A stretch of DNA of 12,178 nt from Dehalococcoidia bacterium (GTDB lineage: Bacteria; Chloroflexota; Dehalococcoidia; Dehalococcoidales; JAUXAE01). The stretch covers positions 1-12,178 of the forward strand of contig DAOUZU010000017.1 in NCBI GenBank assembly GCA_030665535.1, given 5' to 3'. Below, one piece after another: positions 1 through 6,626 of this stretch. Within the stretch, counting starts at the first letter, position 1. Each line of letters starts with the position of its first letter. The translations under genes were made by a program, and so were the position numbers. The notes under the pieces were generated by a model. It was given only the letters and a program-made list of their open reading frames with translations, was not told where the DNA came from and did not search any database.

Positions 1-891
1 CGGCGCGGGCGTCCTAAATACCCTTTGGGGAAGCGGCGGCTTGGGCGCCGGCAACGGCACCCCCGAAACCTCTATCCTGGCCGGCTGCCGGCCCTTGCCC
101 TGCGCAATCATTTGTTGCTTGCGCCACCTGGTGTTCTGGAGGCGTGCCCGGTGCACAGACTCAACATCAAGATCAACCACCACCAGGTCTTCGTCAAACT
201 GCTTGCCTCTAGCCAGCAGCGTGCCCTCTTCGTCAAAGACCATACTGTTGCCATCGAAGACCAGCTCGTCCTGGCCGCCGACCAGGTTGTTGTAAACCAC
301 AATGGCGACATCATCGACAGCCCTAGTGGCCAGCATCCGCTGCCGCGCCTCCCACTTGCCGTAATGATAGGGGGAGCCGCTGATATTGACGATGACCTCC
401 GCGCCGCCGTACGCCTGGGTGGTGGCCAGGCCGGCCTCTGTCCAGATGTCCTCGCAGATGTTGACGCCTATGCCGACTCCGGCGACGACCCAGACGGGGC
501 ATTCGGTTCCCGGCTGAAAGTAGCGGTTCTCATCGTAGACGCCATAGTTGGGCAGGTTCACCTTGTGGTAGACCCCGGCCAACTTGCCCCCGTGTATTAC
601 GGCGGCGGCGTTGTAGGGTTCACCGCCGTCGTCAACAAAGCCGACAATGGCGGTAAGTCCCACAGAGGCCCTGACTATCTTGTCAAGATACTCTAAGTTC
701 TTCTCAACGAACTGCGGCTTAAGTAACAGGTCCTCTGGCGGGTAGCCGCAGATGACCAGCTCGGGGAATGTCAGCAGGTCAACGCCGAGAGACCTGGCCT
801 CATCCACAGCCTGAAGTATCCGCGCCAAATTGCCGTCGAAATCACCGACGGTGGCGTTGACCTGGGCCATACCTATCCGCAGACGGCGCAC
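1..891 (-). CDS. nadE: Glutamine-dependent NAD+ synthetase, N-terminal part (runs off left edge)
   Basis: The 297 visible codons encode the nitrilase-fold glutaminase domain of NAD+ synthetase, which releases ammonia from glutamine for amidation of deamido-NAD+ in the cytoplasm. The nitrilase triad is visible: Glu44 (in FPEL), Lys110 (in HKVNLPNYG) and Cys146 (in NICEDIW). The stretches GYPPEDLLLKP (about residues 49-59) and GGQDELVFDGNS are typical of NadE and separate it from simple amidohydrolases. The last visible residues are a proline-rich linker, so the ATP-dependent synthetase domain lies beyond position 1. I chose the GTG at 889-891 because GGAGG (898-902) lies 6 nt upstream; an in-frame ATG at 870 is the alternative. 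The gene has its own promoter and sits 110 bp after glnA, another glutamine-centred enzyme. I see no stop or frameshift in the visible part. The family call is firm; the C-terminal domain is assumed. Confidence 0.93.
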   Translation of the reverse strand, partial: MRRLRIGMAQVNATVGDFDGNLARILQAVDEARSLGVDLLTFPELVICGYPPEDLLLKPQFVEKNLEYLDKIVRASVGLTAIVGFVDDGGEPYNAAAVIHGGKLAGVYHKVNLPNYGVYDENRYFQPGTECPVWVVAGVGIGVNICEDIWTEAGLATTQAYGGAEVIVNISGSPYHYGKWEARQRMLATRAVDDVAIVVYNNLVGGQDELVFDGNSMVFDEEGTLLARGKQFDEDLVVVDLDVESVHRARLQNTRWRKQQMIAQGKGRQPARIEVSGVPLPAPKPPLPQRVFRTPAP

Positions 892-921
892 AAACAGCCT
901 CCGTTTAATTCAAATAATGCC

Positions 922-951
922 GCAGGGGCCCGTTCAATACCTAGCCCCTGC
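922..951 (-). terminator. Hairpin between glnA and nadE: weak terminator or nadE leader element
   Basis: Perfect 8-bp arms (GCAGGGGC at 922-929 and GCCCCTGC at 944-951) enclose a 14-nt loop. On the minus strand the stem is followed by GGCATTATTTG, which is only modestly T-rich, so termination of glnA transcripts would be partial. The stem also starts almost at the predicted nadE transcription start, so it would form the 5' end of the nadE leader. I cannot tell which role applies. Confidence 0.4.
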
Positions 952-960
952 TGTCAGCTA

Positions 961-989
961 ATCGTATTGACCAGGCCCCTTATTGTCAA
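961..989 (-). promoter_or_regulatory. Candidate sigma70 promoter for nadE
   Basis: On the minus strand a perfect TTGACA (984-989) is followed after 17 nt by TACGAT (961-966). Transcription would start near 954, about 60 nt before the nadE GTG. It lies just after the glnA stop codon, so nadE can be expressed independently of glnA. Confidence 0.6.
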
Positions 990-1001
990 GTATAGACCCT
1001 G

Positions 1002-2342
1002 CTAGAGAATCGGCAGGTACTTCTTTAACTCGTAGTCAGATACATGGACGCTGTAGTTCTTCCACTCTATCTTCTTATTCTCAATAAAGGCATCATAAAC
1101 ATGGTCACCCATGGCCTTGCGTACCAGCTCACTTTTTTCCGTAATCTGAATGGCCTCCCAGAGGCTGCCCGGCAGCATGCCGATACCCCGCCTCTCTCTC
1201 TCTGCCTCGCTCATCTCGTAGATGTTCTCCTCCACCGGATCCGGTAGTGGGTACTCTTTTTCAATACCTTCCAGGCCGGCGGCCAGCATGACACTGAAGG
1301 CCAGGTAAGGATTGCAGGCCGGATCTGGCGAGCGCAGCTCAATACGGGTGGAGTTTTCATGGCCCGGTCTGTACTCCGGCACCCGGATAAGGTCAGAGCG
1401 GTTCCTTCTGGCCCAGGAAGGATAGACCGGCGCCTCGTAGCCGGGAACAAGCCGCTTGTAGGAGTTGACCCACTGGTTGGCGACGGCCGTTATCTCCGGG
1501 GCGTGTTTCAGTACCCCGGCGATGTAGTGTTTGGCGACCTTGGAAAGGTGATATTCGTCGTTGACATCGAAGAAAGCGTTTCGCTCGCCCTTGAAAAGCG
1601 ACTGGTGGACATGCATGCCGCTGCCGTTGATGCCAAAGGACGGCTTGGGCATGAAGGTGGCATAGACGCCATGAGTAAGGGCAATCTCCTTGACCACCAG
1701 GCGGTAGGTCATCACATTATCGGCCATGGTCATGGCATCTGTATACCTCATGTCTATCTCATGCTGGCTGGGGGCTACCTCGTGGTGGGAGTACTCAATG
1801 CCTATACCCAACGCCTCCAGAGCCAACACCGTCTCCCGCCTCAGGTCGGTGGCTACATCCAGGGGGGTCAGGTCAAAGTAGCCGCCCTGGTCCAGGGGCT
1901 CGGTACCGTTACTGTCCTTGAAATAGAAATACTCCAGCTCCGGCCCCACGTAGAAGGTATATCCCATATCCGCCGCCCGCTTCAGGTTTCTCTTGAGAAC
2001 GTGCCTGGGGTCGCCGTCAAACGGATCGCCCTCGGGCCGCACGATATCGCAGAACATGCGGGCCACGGAATACTCCAAAGGTCGCCAGGGCAGAATGCGA
2101 AAGGTGTCCGGGTCGGGCATGGCTACCATGTCGCTCTCGTCAATGCGAGCATAGCCCTCAATGGACGAGCCGTCAAAGCCCATGCCCTCCTCCAGGGCTT
2201 TTTGCAGTTCCTCAACGGTGATGGCAAAGCTCTTCAGTATACCCAGGATATCAGTAAACCACAGCCTGATGAACTTGACATTACGCTCCTTGGCCGTCTT
2301 CAGAACGTAGGCCACTCCCTCTTTTCTTTTTGCGTCTTCCAT
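1002..2342 (-). CDS. glnA: Type I glutamine synthetase
   Basis: This 446-residue protein ligates ammonium to glutamate using ATP, the entry step of the GS-GOGAT route, as a cytoplasmic dodecamer. Visible family motifs are the loop GFDGSSIEG (55-63), the metal and glutamate site GPELEYFYF, EVAPSQHEID, NGSGMHVHQSLF, the Glu-flap region ending in NSYKRLVPGYEAPVYPSW, and RIELRSPDPACNPYLAFS. The length and the C-terminal segment ENIYEMSEAERERRGI match the GSI-alpha (Bacillus-like) type and lack the NLYDLP adenylylation site of enterobacterial GSI-beta. Arg66 in GYARIDESDM aligns with the Bacillus feedback-inhibition arginine (Arg62), so control by glutamine feedback is likely; this comes from memory of the alignment. 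The ATG at 2342 follows a GAGGAGG ribosome site. It lies 28 nt after the P-II remnant, presumably in one transcript driven by the operator array upstream of amtB. It appears intact. Confidence 0.97.
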   Translation of the reverse strand: MEDAKRKEGVAYVLKTAKERNVKFIRLWFTDILGILKSFAITVEELQKALEEGMGFDGSSIEGYARIDESDMVAMPDPDTFRILPWRPLEYSVARMFCDIVRPEGDPFDGDPRHVLKRNLKRAADMGYTFYVGPELEYFYFKDSNGTEPLDQGGYFDLTPLDVATDLRRETVLALEALGIGIEYSHHEVAPSQHEIDMRYTDAMTMADNVMTYRLVVKEIALTHGVYATFMPKPSFGINGSGMHVHQSLFKGERNAFFDVNDEYHLSKVAKHYIAGVLKHAPEITAVANQWVNSYKRLVPGYEAPVYPSWARRNRSDLIRVPEYRPGHENSTRIELRSPDPACNPYLAFSVMLAAGLEGIEKEYPLPDPVEENIYEMSEAERERRGIGMLPGSLWEAIQITEKSELVRKAMGDHVYDAFIENKKIEWKNYSVHVSDYELKKYLPIL

Positions 2343-2370
2343 TTGCCTCCTCTTCTAATAATATATATTT

Positions 2371-2634
2371 TCAGTTGACATCAGTGTCATCTTCGCCGGT
2401 TCGGATACGTATGTCACCCTCAACCGGTAGAACAAATATCTTACCGTCATCTATTCTATCAGTTTTAGCCGCCCGGCGGATAGCGTCTATCGCCTGCAGG
2501 TATTCACTGTCGTGGCAGATTATTTCCAGCTTTAGCTTGGGCAGTAAATCCACCCGGTATTCACCCGTCCGCCACTGCAGCGTAATCTCCTTCTGCCGAT
2601 CGCGGCCGCTCACCTGGCTGACCGTCATGCCATA
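2371..2634 (-). pseudogene. glnB: Truncated nitrogen regulatory protein P-II (first ~25 residues missing)
   Basis: From Tyr-Gly-Met (2634) to the TGA at 2371 the frame encodes residues about 26 to the end of a P-II (GlnB/GlnK) signal protein. These trimeric proteins sense 2-oxoglutarate and ATP/ADP and regulate AmtB and nitrogen enzymes. GMTVSQV, the T-loop with WRTGEYRVDLLPK (Tyr51 and Lys58 in E. coli numbering), DGKIFVLPVE and the C-terminal IRIRTGE are clear. Strand beta1 and most of helix alpha1 are absent; upstream the same frame is the wrong frame of an amtB fragment. Two near-invariant glycines of the GxGRQKG nucleotide-binding segment are Asp and Glu (GRDRQKE), each a single G-to-A change, which suggests decay. 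A product could start at the ATG at 2628, which overlaps the amtB stop as ATGA, giving 85 residues that should not fold as normal P-II. A naive open frame from 2733 gives 120 residues with a spurious N-terminus. The symbol could equally be glnK. Confidence 0.85.
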
Positions 2635-2759
2635 ATTGTGGAAAGGAGGTTCTTGCGCCGCACCATACCGCCGTAGAACATGGCCAACCCCAGCGTCTTC
2701 AACATAACCAAGGCGGTTGACATCAATATCCAAGCGGTATCACCGCGGCTGATGGGCAT
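2625..2759 (-). pseudogene. amtB: 5' remnant of an ammonium transporter gene
   Basis: The ATG at 2759 opens 44 codons ending in TGA (2625-2627). Residues 6-16 (GDTAWILMSTA) and 28-41 (MFYGGMVRRKNLLS) match the N-terminus and first transmembrane helix of Amt/MEP/Rh ammonium channels, where the consensus is close to PGLALFYGGMVRRKN. A full Amt is about 400-450 residues, so roughly 90% of the gene is missing. The reading frame breaks after STIMA, where the sequence switches to P-II codons in another frame. The helix also carries a Lys at residue 21 and a Leu in place of the conserved Pro before GLA, consistent with relaxed selection. GGAGG (2771-2775) lies 11 nt upstream of the start, and the operator array and a -10 element lie just beyond. 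The fragment was long enough to be recognised but too short to appear in usual gene calls. An assembly error at the junction cannot be excluded from sequence alone. Confidence 0.85.
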
Positions 2760-2791
2760 ATAAACGACTTCCTCCCACTTTGATTGACTAC

Positions 2792-2797
2792 ATTGTA
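2792..2797 (-). promoter_or_regulatory. -10 element of the amtB-glnB-glnA promoter
   Basis: TACAAT on the minus strand lies 33 nt upstream of the amtB remnant's ATG. At the expected -35 spacing (around 2815-2820) there is no TTGACA-like hexamer; instead that place is covered by the 11-bp repeat array. This is the usual look of an activator-dependent sigma70 promoter. The start site would be near 2785. Confidence 0.55.
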
Positions 2798-2806
2798 GCC
2801 GGCGTT

Positions 2807-2845
2807 TGTTACGGGAGGATTACGGGGAGATTAATTCTCTGTTAA
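2807..2845 (-). promoter_or_regulatory. Four direct repeats at 11-bp spacing: candidate OmpR/GlnR/PhoP-type operator
   Basis: Read on the minus strand, the hexamers TTAACA (2840-2845), TTAATC (2829-2834), GTAATC (2818-2823) and GTAACA (2807-2812) are each separated by exactly 5 nt. All four fit KTAAYM. One helical turn per site is how OmpR-family dimers bind head to tail, as in Bacillus PhoP boxes (TTAACA-N5) and actinobacterial GlnR boxes (GTnAC-n6-GnAAC). The array ends 9 nt before the -10 element and covers the -35 position, so an activator bound there would contact RNA polymerase. The likely ligand is the response regulator encoded immediately upstream (2870-3565). The spacing is seen directly; the binding protein is inferred. 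Confidence 0.65.
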
Positions 2846-2869
2846 TTGGTGTCCGGCGGCTGAAAATAG

Positions 2870-3565
2870 CTAGCTATCGCGGCGGAAGCGGTAGCCTATA
2901 TTTCTTACCGTGTCTATAAATGTATGCTCGGCGTCCTCAATCTTACTTCTTAAGCGGCGGATGTGGACGTCTACCGTCCTGTCACCGCCGAAGTAGTCGT
3001 AGCCCCAGACCTTGTTGAGCAACGCCTGTCGGCTGAAGACACGGCCCCGGTTGGCCATCAGAAACCGGAGCAGCTCATACTCCCGGAAGACAAGCTCCAC
3101 CGGGCGGCCGCTTACGCTCACCTCGCAGCGGGCCAGGTCTACTACCAGGTCTCCGGCGCGGATAGTCTCGCCTAAATCAACACCTTTCGCCTTTTTCAGG
3201 AGGCGCCGCACCCTGGCGACCAGCTCGTCCGGGTCATAGGGTTTTACCAGGAAGTCGTCTATAGCCGCATCGGCCAGCAGGCCGTTCATACCGGCCCTGG
3301 TGATGAGGGCTATCAGCAGAGGCAGTTTGAGATGGCGGCCTTTGAGAGCAGGTTCCCAGGCGGTAAGATCCGCTTTAACGTCACCCGTATCCACCAGCAG
3401 CAGGTCAGGGGCATCTTCCACCAGGCGCTCAACCAGCCTAGTGGCGTCGTCTTCAATGGCGCAGGTGAGGCCTTCGCGGCCAAGCCGCTGGCGCAGCTCA
3501 GCGGCGCTCTTCTTCTCCCGGGTTACGATAAGTACGCTAAACAATGACCAAGCCTCGGGGCTCAC
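2870..3565 (-). CDS. OmpR-family orphan response regulator with degenerate receiver (GlnR-like)
   Basis: The 231-residue protein has an N-terminal receiver fold (about 10-120) and a C-terminal winged-helix DNA-binding domain (about 130-230; FREYELLRFLMANRGRVFSR, VWGYDY, RTVDVHIRRLRSKI and VRNIGYRF are typical of OmpR/PhoB). The phospho-acceptor position Asp59, Thr89 and Lys108 remain. The acidic pair that binds Mg2+ after strand beta1 is replaced by Thr15-Arg16 in VLIVTRE, so ordinary phosphorylation is doubtful. Actinobacterial GlnR, an orphan nitrogen regulator, is also an atypical receiver that keeps its Asp. No histidine kinase is nearby. It is the last gene of the glutamate synthase operon and lies directly before the amtB-glnB-glnA promoter. 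I prefer the GTG at 3565, which has GGAG upstream, over the TTG at 3580 that abuts the preceding stop. The nitrogen role is inferred from context; I did not assign a symbol. Confidence 0.88.
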   Translation of the reverse strand: MSPEAWSLFSVLIVTREKKSAAELRQRLGREGLTCAIEDDATRLVERLVEDAPDLLLVDTGDVKADLTAWEPALKGRHLKLPLLIALITRAGMNGLLADAAIDDFLVKPYDPDELVARVRRLLKKAKGVDLGETIRAGDLVVDLARCEVSVSGRPVELVFREYELLRFLMANRGRVFSRQALLNKVWGYDYFGGDRTVDVHIRRLRSKIEDAEHTFIDTVRNIGYRFRRDS

Positions 3566-3580
3566 TGCCCCTTTCTCCAA

Positions 3581-4354
3581 CTAGTGGGCGTAGAGCCGGC
3601 CGTAGGGCCGGAGGAAGCGGGGGTATATCTTGATAAAGTCACTGTCCAGTATCCGGGCGGCGTCAGCACCGAAATAGCCGGCATACTCCCCTACCAGCCC
3701 CCCCAGCAACTTTTTATCTTCCGCTTTAAGCCCGGCGACACCGACTTCCTGGCCAAGCTGATAGTCGGCCACGCTACCCCTGATATATATGACGCCGCCG
3801 TGCATGCCGGTGCCAATGAAATTGGCCCGGTGATGCTGGCCCTCTTCAAGATTCAGTCCCAGCAGGACCAGGGTGCCGCCGGCCATATACTCGCCGAGGA
3901 AGTCCTGGGCGGTGCCACCGATGACCAGGGCCGGCTTTTTCTCGCCGTACTCCTTCATATGGATGCCGGCCCGGTAGCCTACATCATCACGGATGAATAT
4001 CTTGCCGCCGCGGGCGGATAGGCCGATTATATCGCCGGCGTGGCCGTGGATGACAATCAGGCCATCATCCATAGTATTGCCGCAGCCGTCCTGGGCATTA
4101 CCGTGGACGGTAATCCTAGGCCCCAGCATGAAGGCGCCCAGGTCATTGCCCGGGGTGCCGGTTATCTTTATGTCAACCGGCTTACTCAGATCGGTGCCGA
4201 TGTAGCGTTGCCCGCAGACACTGATGAGTTCAATCTTACGAACGCCGTCGGCCACTAGCTCCCGCATCCTGGCGTTAAGTTGCCGGTAGTAGACACCGCT
4301 GGTATCTATCCGGGCCACCGTACCTTTCTTTTCCACTGTTACCGTATCCGCCAT
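3581..4354 (-). CDS. Glutamate synthase GXGXG-domain subunit (GltB domain 3-like)
   Basis: This 257-residue protein corresponds to the C-terminal right-handed beta-helix (GXGXG) domain of the large glutamate synthase subunit, here a separate polypeptide as in archaeal-type enzymes. Repeating Gly-rich turns are seen at GPRITVHGNAQDGCGNTM (78-95), DGLIVIHGHAGDIIGLSARGG (97-117), DVGYRAGIHM (124-133), PALVIGGTAQDFLGEYMAGG (141-160) and GTGMHGGVIYIRG (181-193). In the large enzyme this domain is structural and helps shape the ammonia path between the glutaminase and FMN sites. The start is the ATG at 4354, one base after the TAG of the upstream FMN subunit; a longer in-frame start at 4402 would overlap that gene by 47 nt and adds non-homologous residues. 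Tight coupling to its partner subunits supports a single complex. FwdC-like proteins share this fold, but the context decides for glutamate synthase. Confidence 0.9.
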   Translation of the reverse strand: MADTVTVEKKGTVARIDTSGVYYRQLNARMRELVADGVRKIELISVCGQRYIGTDLSKPVDIKITGTPGNDLGAFMLGPRITVHGNAQDGCGNTMDDGLIVIHGHAGDIIGLSARGGKIFIRDDVGYRAGIHMKEYGEKKPALVIGGTAQDFLGEYMAGGTLVLLGLNLEEGQHHRANFIGTGMHGGVIYIRGSVADYQLGQEVGVAGLKAEDKKLLGGLVGEYAGYFGADAARILDSDFIKIYPRFLRPYGRLYAH

Positions 4355-4355
4355 G

Positions 4356-5858
4356 CTAGCTTCCGGCCACCCTGACGCCCAGCACTTCAAGCTCGTTATC
4401 ATTAAGGCCGACGCCCCTCAAGGCCAGCCGGTTGCCCCTCAGGCTCTCCAGGGCGTTTATGCCCATGCCGCCCAGCATATCCTTGAGCTCCAGGCTCCAG
4501 CCGCGTAGCAGGTTGGCCAGCCGCCGGGCGCCGATATCCGGGTTTATCCTCTTGGTGAGGGAAAGGTCCGTGGTGCAGATACCCCAGGCGCACTTGCCGG
4601 TGTGGCACTGCTGGCAGACGCTGCAGCCCAGGGCCACCAGAGCGGCGGTGCCTATATAGCAGGCGTCAGCACCCAGGGCGATGGCCTTGGCCACATCGCC
4701 TGAGTTCCTGATGCCGCCGGAGACGACCAACGACGCCCGGTTACGGATGCCCTCCTGCCGCAGGCGTGTGTCCACCGCGGCCAGGGCCAACTCTATGGGA
4801 ATACCGACGTTATCACGAATAACCTTAGGAGCGGCGCCGGTGGATCCTCTCAGGCCGTCCAGGACTATTATATCGGCGCCGGCCCGCACCATGCCGCTGG
4901 CGATGGCCGCCGAGTTGTGGACGGCGGCAATCTTTACCGATATCGGCTTGGTATAGTTGGTAGCCTCCTTCAAGGCATAGACAAGTTGTGACAAATCCTC
5001 AATGGAGTAGATATCGTGCTGTGGCGCCGGCGAGAGAGCATCCGTTCCGGTGGGTATCATCCGCGTCAACGAGACCTCGTGACTGACCTTGCCCCCCGGC
5101 AGGTGACCGCCGATGCCCGGCTTGGCCCCCTGGCCTATCTTTATCTCCACCACCCGGCCGGCATCCAGGTACTCCTGGTGAACGCCGAAGCGCCCCGAGG
5201 CCACCTGCACTATTGTATTCTGGCCGTACTTGTACAGGCTGGGGTGTAGGCCGCCCTCGCCGGTGTTCCACAGGGTGTCCATCTCGGTGGCCGCCCTGGC
5301 CAGCGAGTGGTGGACGTTCAGGCTTACCGCCCCGTAGGACATAGCGGCAAACATCACCGGCACCTCAAGCCTCACCTGGGGAGGCAATTTGGTTTTCAGT
5401 CTCCCTTTAGCATCAAGTTCCACCCTGTCCGGCTTGGAACCCAGATAAGTGGCCAGCTCCATCGGCTCGCGCAGAGGGTCAATGGAAGGATTGGTCACCT
5501 GGCTGGCATTTAAAACAAGGTGATCCCAGTAGATGCGATGCTCTTTGTCATCGCCCATGCCGGTGAGCAGCATGCCGCCCGTCTCCGCCTGCTTGATAAT
5601 GTCCTCAATAACCTCGGGTCGCCAGTTGTAGTTCTCCCGGTATTCAAGAAGGTTTCTTCTTATGGTCAGCGCCCCAGTGGGACAGAACGTCATGCAGCGG
5701 TGGCAGCCGGCGCAGTTCTCCTCCCGGTTCTTGACGATATCGTCCTCGCCATCATAATAATGGGTGTCAAAGGTGCACTGGTTAACGCACACCTGGCACT
5801 GTATACAGCGCTCCGAGTCCCTCTCCACTATAAACTTGGCCGGCAGGTAAGTCTTCAT
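4356..5858 (-). CDS. Glutamate synthase core subunit with N-terminal 2x[4Fe-4S] domain and FMN domain (archaeal-type GltB)
   Basis: The 500-residue protein carries the synthase reaction: 2-oxoglutarate plus ammonia from glutamine plus two electrons gives glutamate. Residues 18-28 (Cys18, 21, 24, 28) and 49-59 (Cys49, 52, 55, 59) are two ferredoxin-type cluster motifs fused ahead of the catalytic domain. The FMN barrel shows GEGGLHPS, KIGQGAKPGIGGHLPGG, VKIAAVHNSAAIASG, IIVLDGLRGSTGAAP and VVSGGIRNSGDVAKAIALGA. The Cys-rich segment Cys412, 415, 418, 423 and 428 is where glutamate synthases bind their [3Fe-4S] cluster. This layout is that of archaeal-type stand-alone GltB, which takes electrons from ferredoxin-like partners rather than from a classical GltD. 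The ATG at 5858 overlaps the hisF TGA as ATGA and follows AAGGGGAG, so translation is coupled. The glutaminase and GXGXG parts are encoded by neighbouring genes. Which electron donor is used is inferred. Confidence 0.93.
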   Translation of the reverse strand: MKTYLPAKFIVERDSERCIQCQVCVNQCTFDTHYYDGEDDIVKNREENCAGCHRCMTFCPTGALTIRRNLLEYRENYNWRPEVIEDIIKQAETGGMLLTGMGDDKEHRIYWDHLVLNASQVTNPSIDPLREPMELATYLGSKPDRVELDAKGRLKTKLPPQVRLEVPVMFAAMSYGAVSLNVHHSLARAATEMDTLWNTGEGGLHPSLYKYGQNTIVQVASGRFGVHQEYLDAGRVVEIKIGQGAKPGIGGHLPGGKVSHEVSLTRMIPTGTDALSPAPQHDIYSIEDLSQLVYALKEATNYTKPISVKIAAVHNSAAIASGMVRAGADIIVLDGLRGSTGAAPKVIRDNVGIPIELALAAVDTRLRQEGIRNRASLVVSGGIRNSGDVAKAIALGADACYIGTAALVALGCSVCQQCHTGKCAWGICTTDLSLTKRINPDIGARRLANLLRGWSLELKDMLGGMGINALESLRGNRLALRGVGLNDNELEVLGVRVAGS

Positions 5859-6625
5859 CTCCCCTTCCCCACAGTACGTATCGGTATGCCTTTTTTGGCT
5901 AAATACTCCTTAGTTTCCTTGATGGAATAGACGCCATAGTGGAAGATACTGGCCGCCAGCACGGCGTCTGCCCTGCCCTTGTCCAGCACCTGGTAAAGGT
6001 CCTCCAGGGTGCCGGCGCCGCCGCTGGCGATAACGGGCACCGTTACCGCCCCGGATATAGTCCGAGTGAGCTCAATATCATAGCCGGCGCGATGGCCGTC
6101 GGCATCCATACTGGTCAGCAGCAGCTCGCCAGCGCCCAACTCTACCACCTTTTTAGCCCACGCAACGGCGTCTATGCCGGTCGGTTTCGTGCCGCTGTGC
6201 GTATAGACCTCCCAGCCGCCTTTATTCCTCATAGCGTCTATGGCCACCACGATACACTGGCTGCCGAACCTGGCCGCCCCCTCGCTTATTAGGGCCGGTG
6301 TGAGCACAGCCGCCGTGTTGATGGCCACCTTGTCCGCCCCGGCGCCGAGCAGACGCCTCATATCAGCGGTGCTGCGCAGACCGCCGCCGACGGTGAGGGG
6401 CATAAATACCTCTTCGGAGATGCGCTCCACGATTTCCGCCATGGTGGCACGCCCCTCGGGAGTCGCCGTTATGTCAAGAAAGACCAACTCATCGGCACCC
6501 TCTTTATAATAGAAGCTGGCCAGATTCACCGGGTCGCCGGCATCACGCAGGTTCTTAAAGCTGGTGCCTTTTACCACCCGTCCACCGGTGACATCCAGGC
6601 AGGGTATTATCCTCTTGGTTAGCAA
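5855..6625 (-). CDS. hisF: Imidazole glycerol phosphate synthase, cyclase subunit
   Basis: The 256-residue (beta/alpha)8 protein uses ammonia from HisH to turn PRFAR into imidazole glycerol phosphate and AICAR. Catalytic Asp11 (RIIPCLDV) and Asp130 (VVAIDAM) are in the expected places, and phosphate-binding segments VGGGLRS (79-85) and VIASGGAG are present. I take the TTG at 6625 as start: it gives LLTKRIIPCLDV, the normal HisF N-terminus, and GGAGG (6635-6639) lies 9 nt upstream. An in-frame ATG at 6790 would add 55 residues that overlap the preceding gene and match nothing in the family. The gene begins one base after the amidotransferase stop and overlaps the GltB start by 4 nt. It is separated from its partner hisH by two glutamate synthase-related genes, yet all are in one operon. 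No other histidine genes are in view. Confidence 0.96.
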   Translation of the reverse strand: MLTKRIIPCLDVTGGRVVKGTSFKNLRDAGDPVNLASFYYKEGADELVFLDITATPEGRATMAEIVERISEEVFMPLTVGGGLRSTADMRRLLGAGADKVAINTAAVLTPALISEGAARFGSQCIVVAIDAMRNKGGWEVYTHSGTKPTGIDAVAWAKKVVELGAGELLLTSMDADGHRAGYDIELTRTISGAVTVPVIASGGAGTLEDLYQVLDKGRADAVLAASIFHYGVYSIKETKEYLAKKGIPIRTVGKGR

Positions 6626-6626
6626 T

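Noticed and set aside
25..696. 223-codon plus-strand frame at the left edge
   Set aside because: It is antisense to nadE, whose catalytic triad is intact in the opposite strand.
1359..2378. 339-codon plus-strand frame
   Set aside because: It is antisense to the clear glnA gene, has no recognisable motifs, and reflects the codon bias of a GC-rich gene.
2635..2733. N-terminal third of a 120-residue P-II-like frame starting at the ATG at 2733
   Set aside because: These residues do not resemble P-II; they are an out-of-frame reading of the amtB fragment. Only the part from 2634 is homologous.
3566..3580. TTG start at 3580 for the response regulator
   Set aside because: It directly abuts the preceding stop; the GTG at 3565 has a better placed GGAG and starts nearer to the receiver fold.
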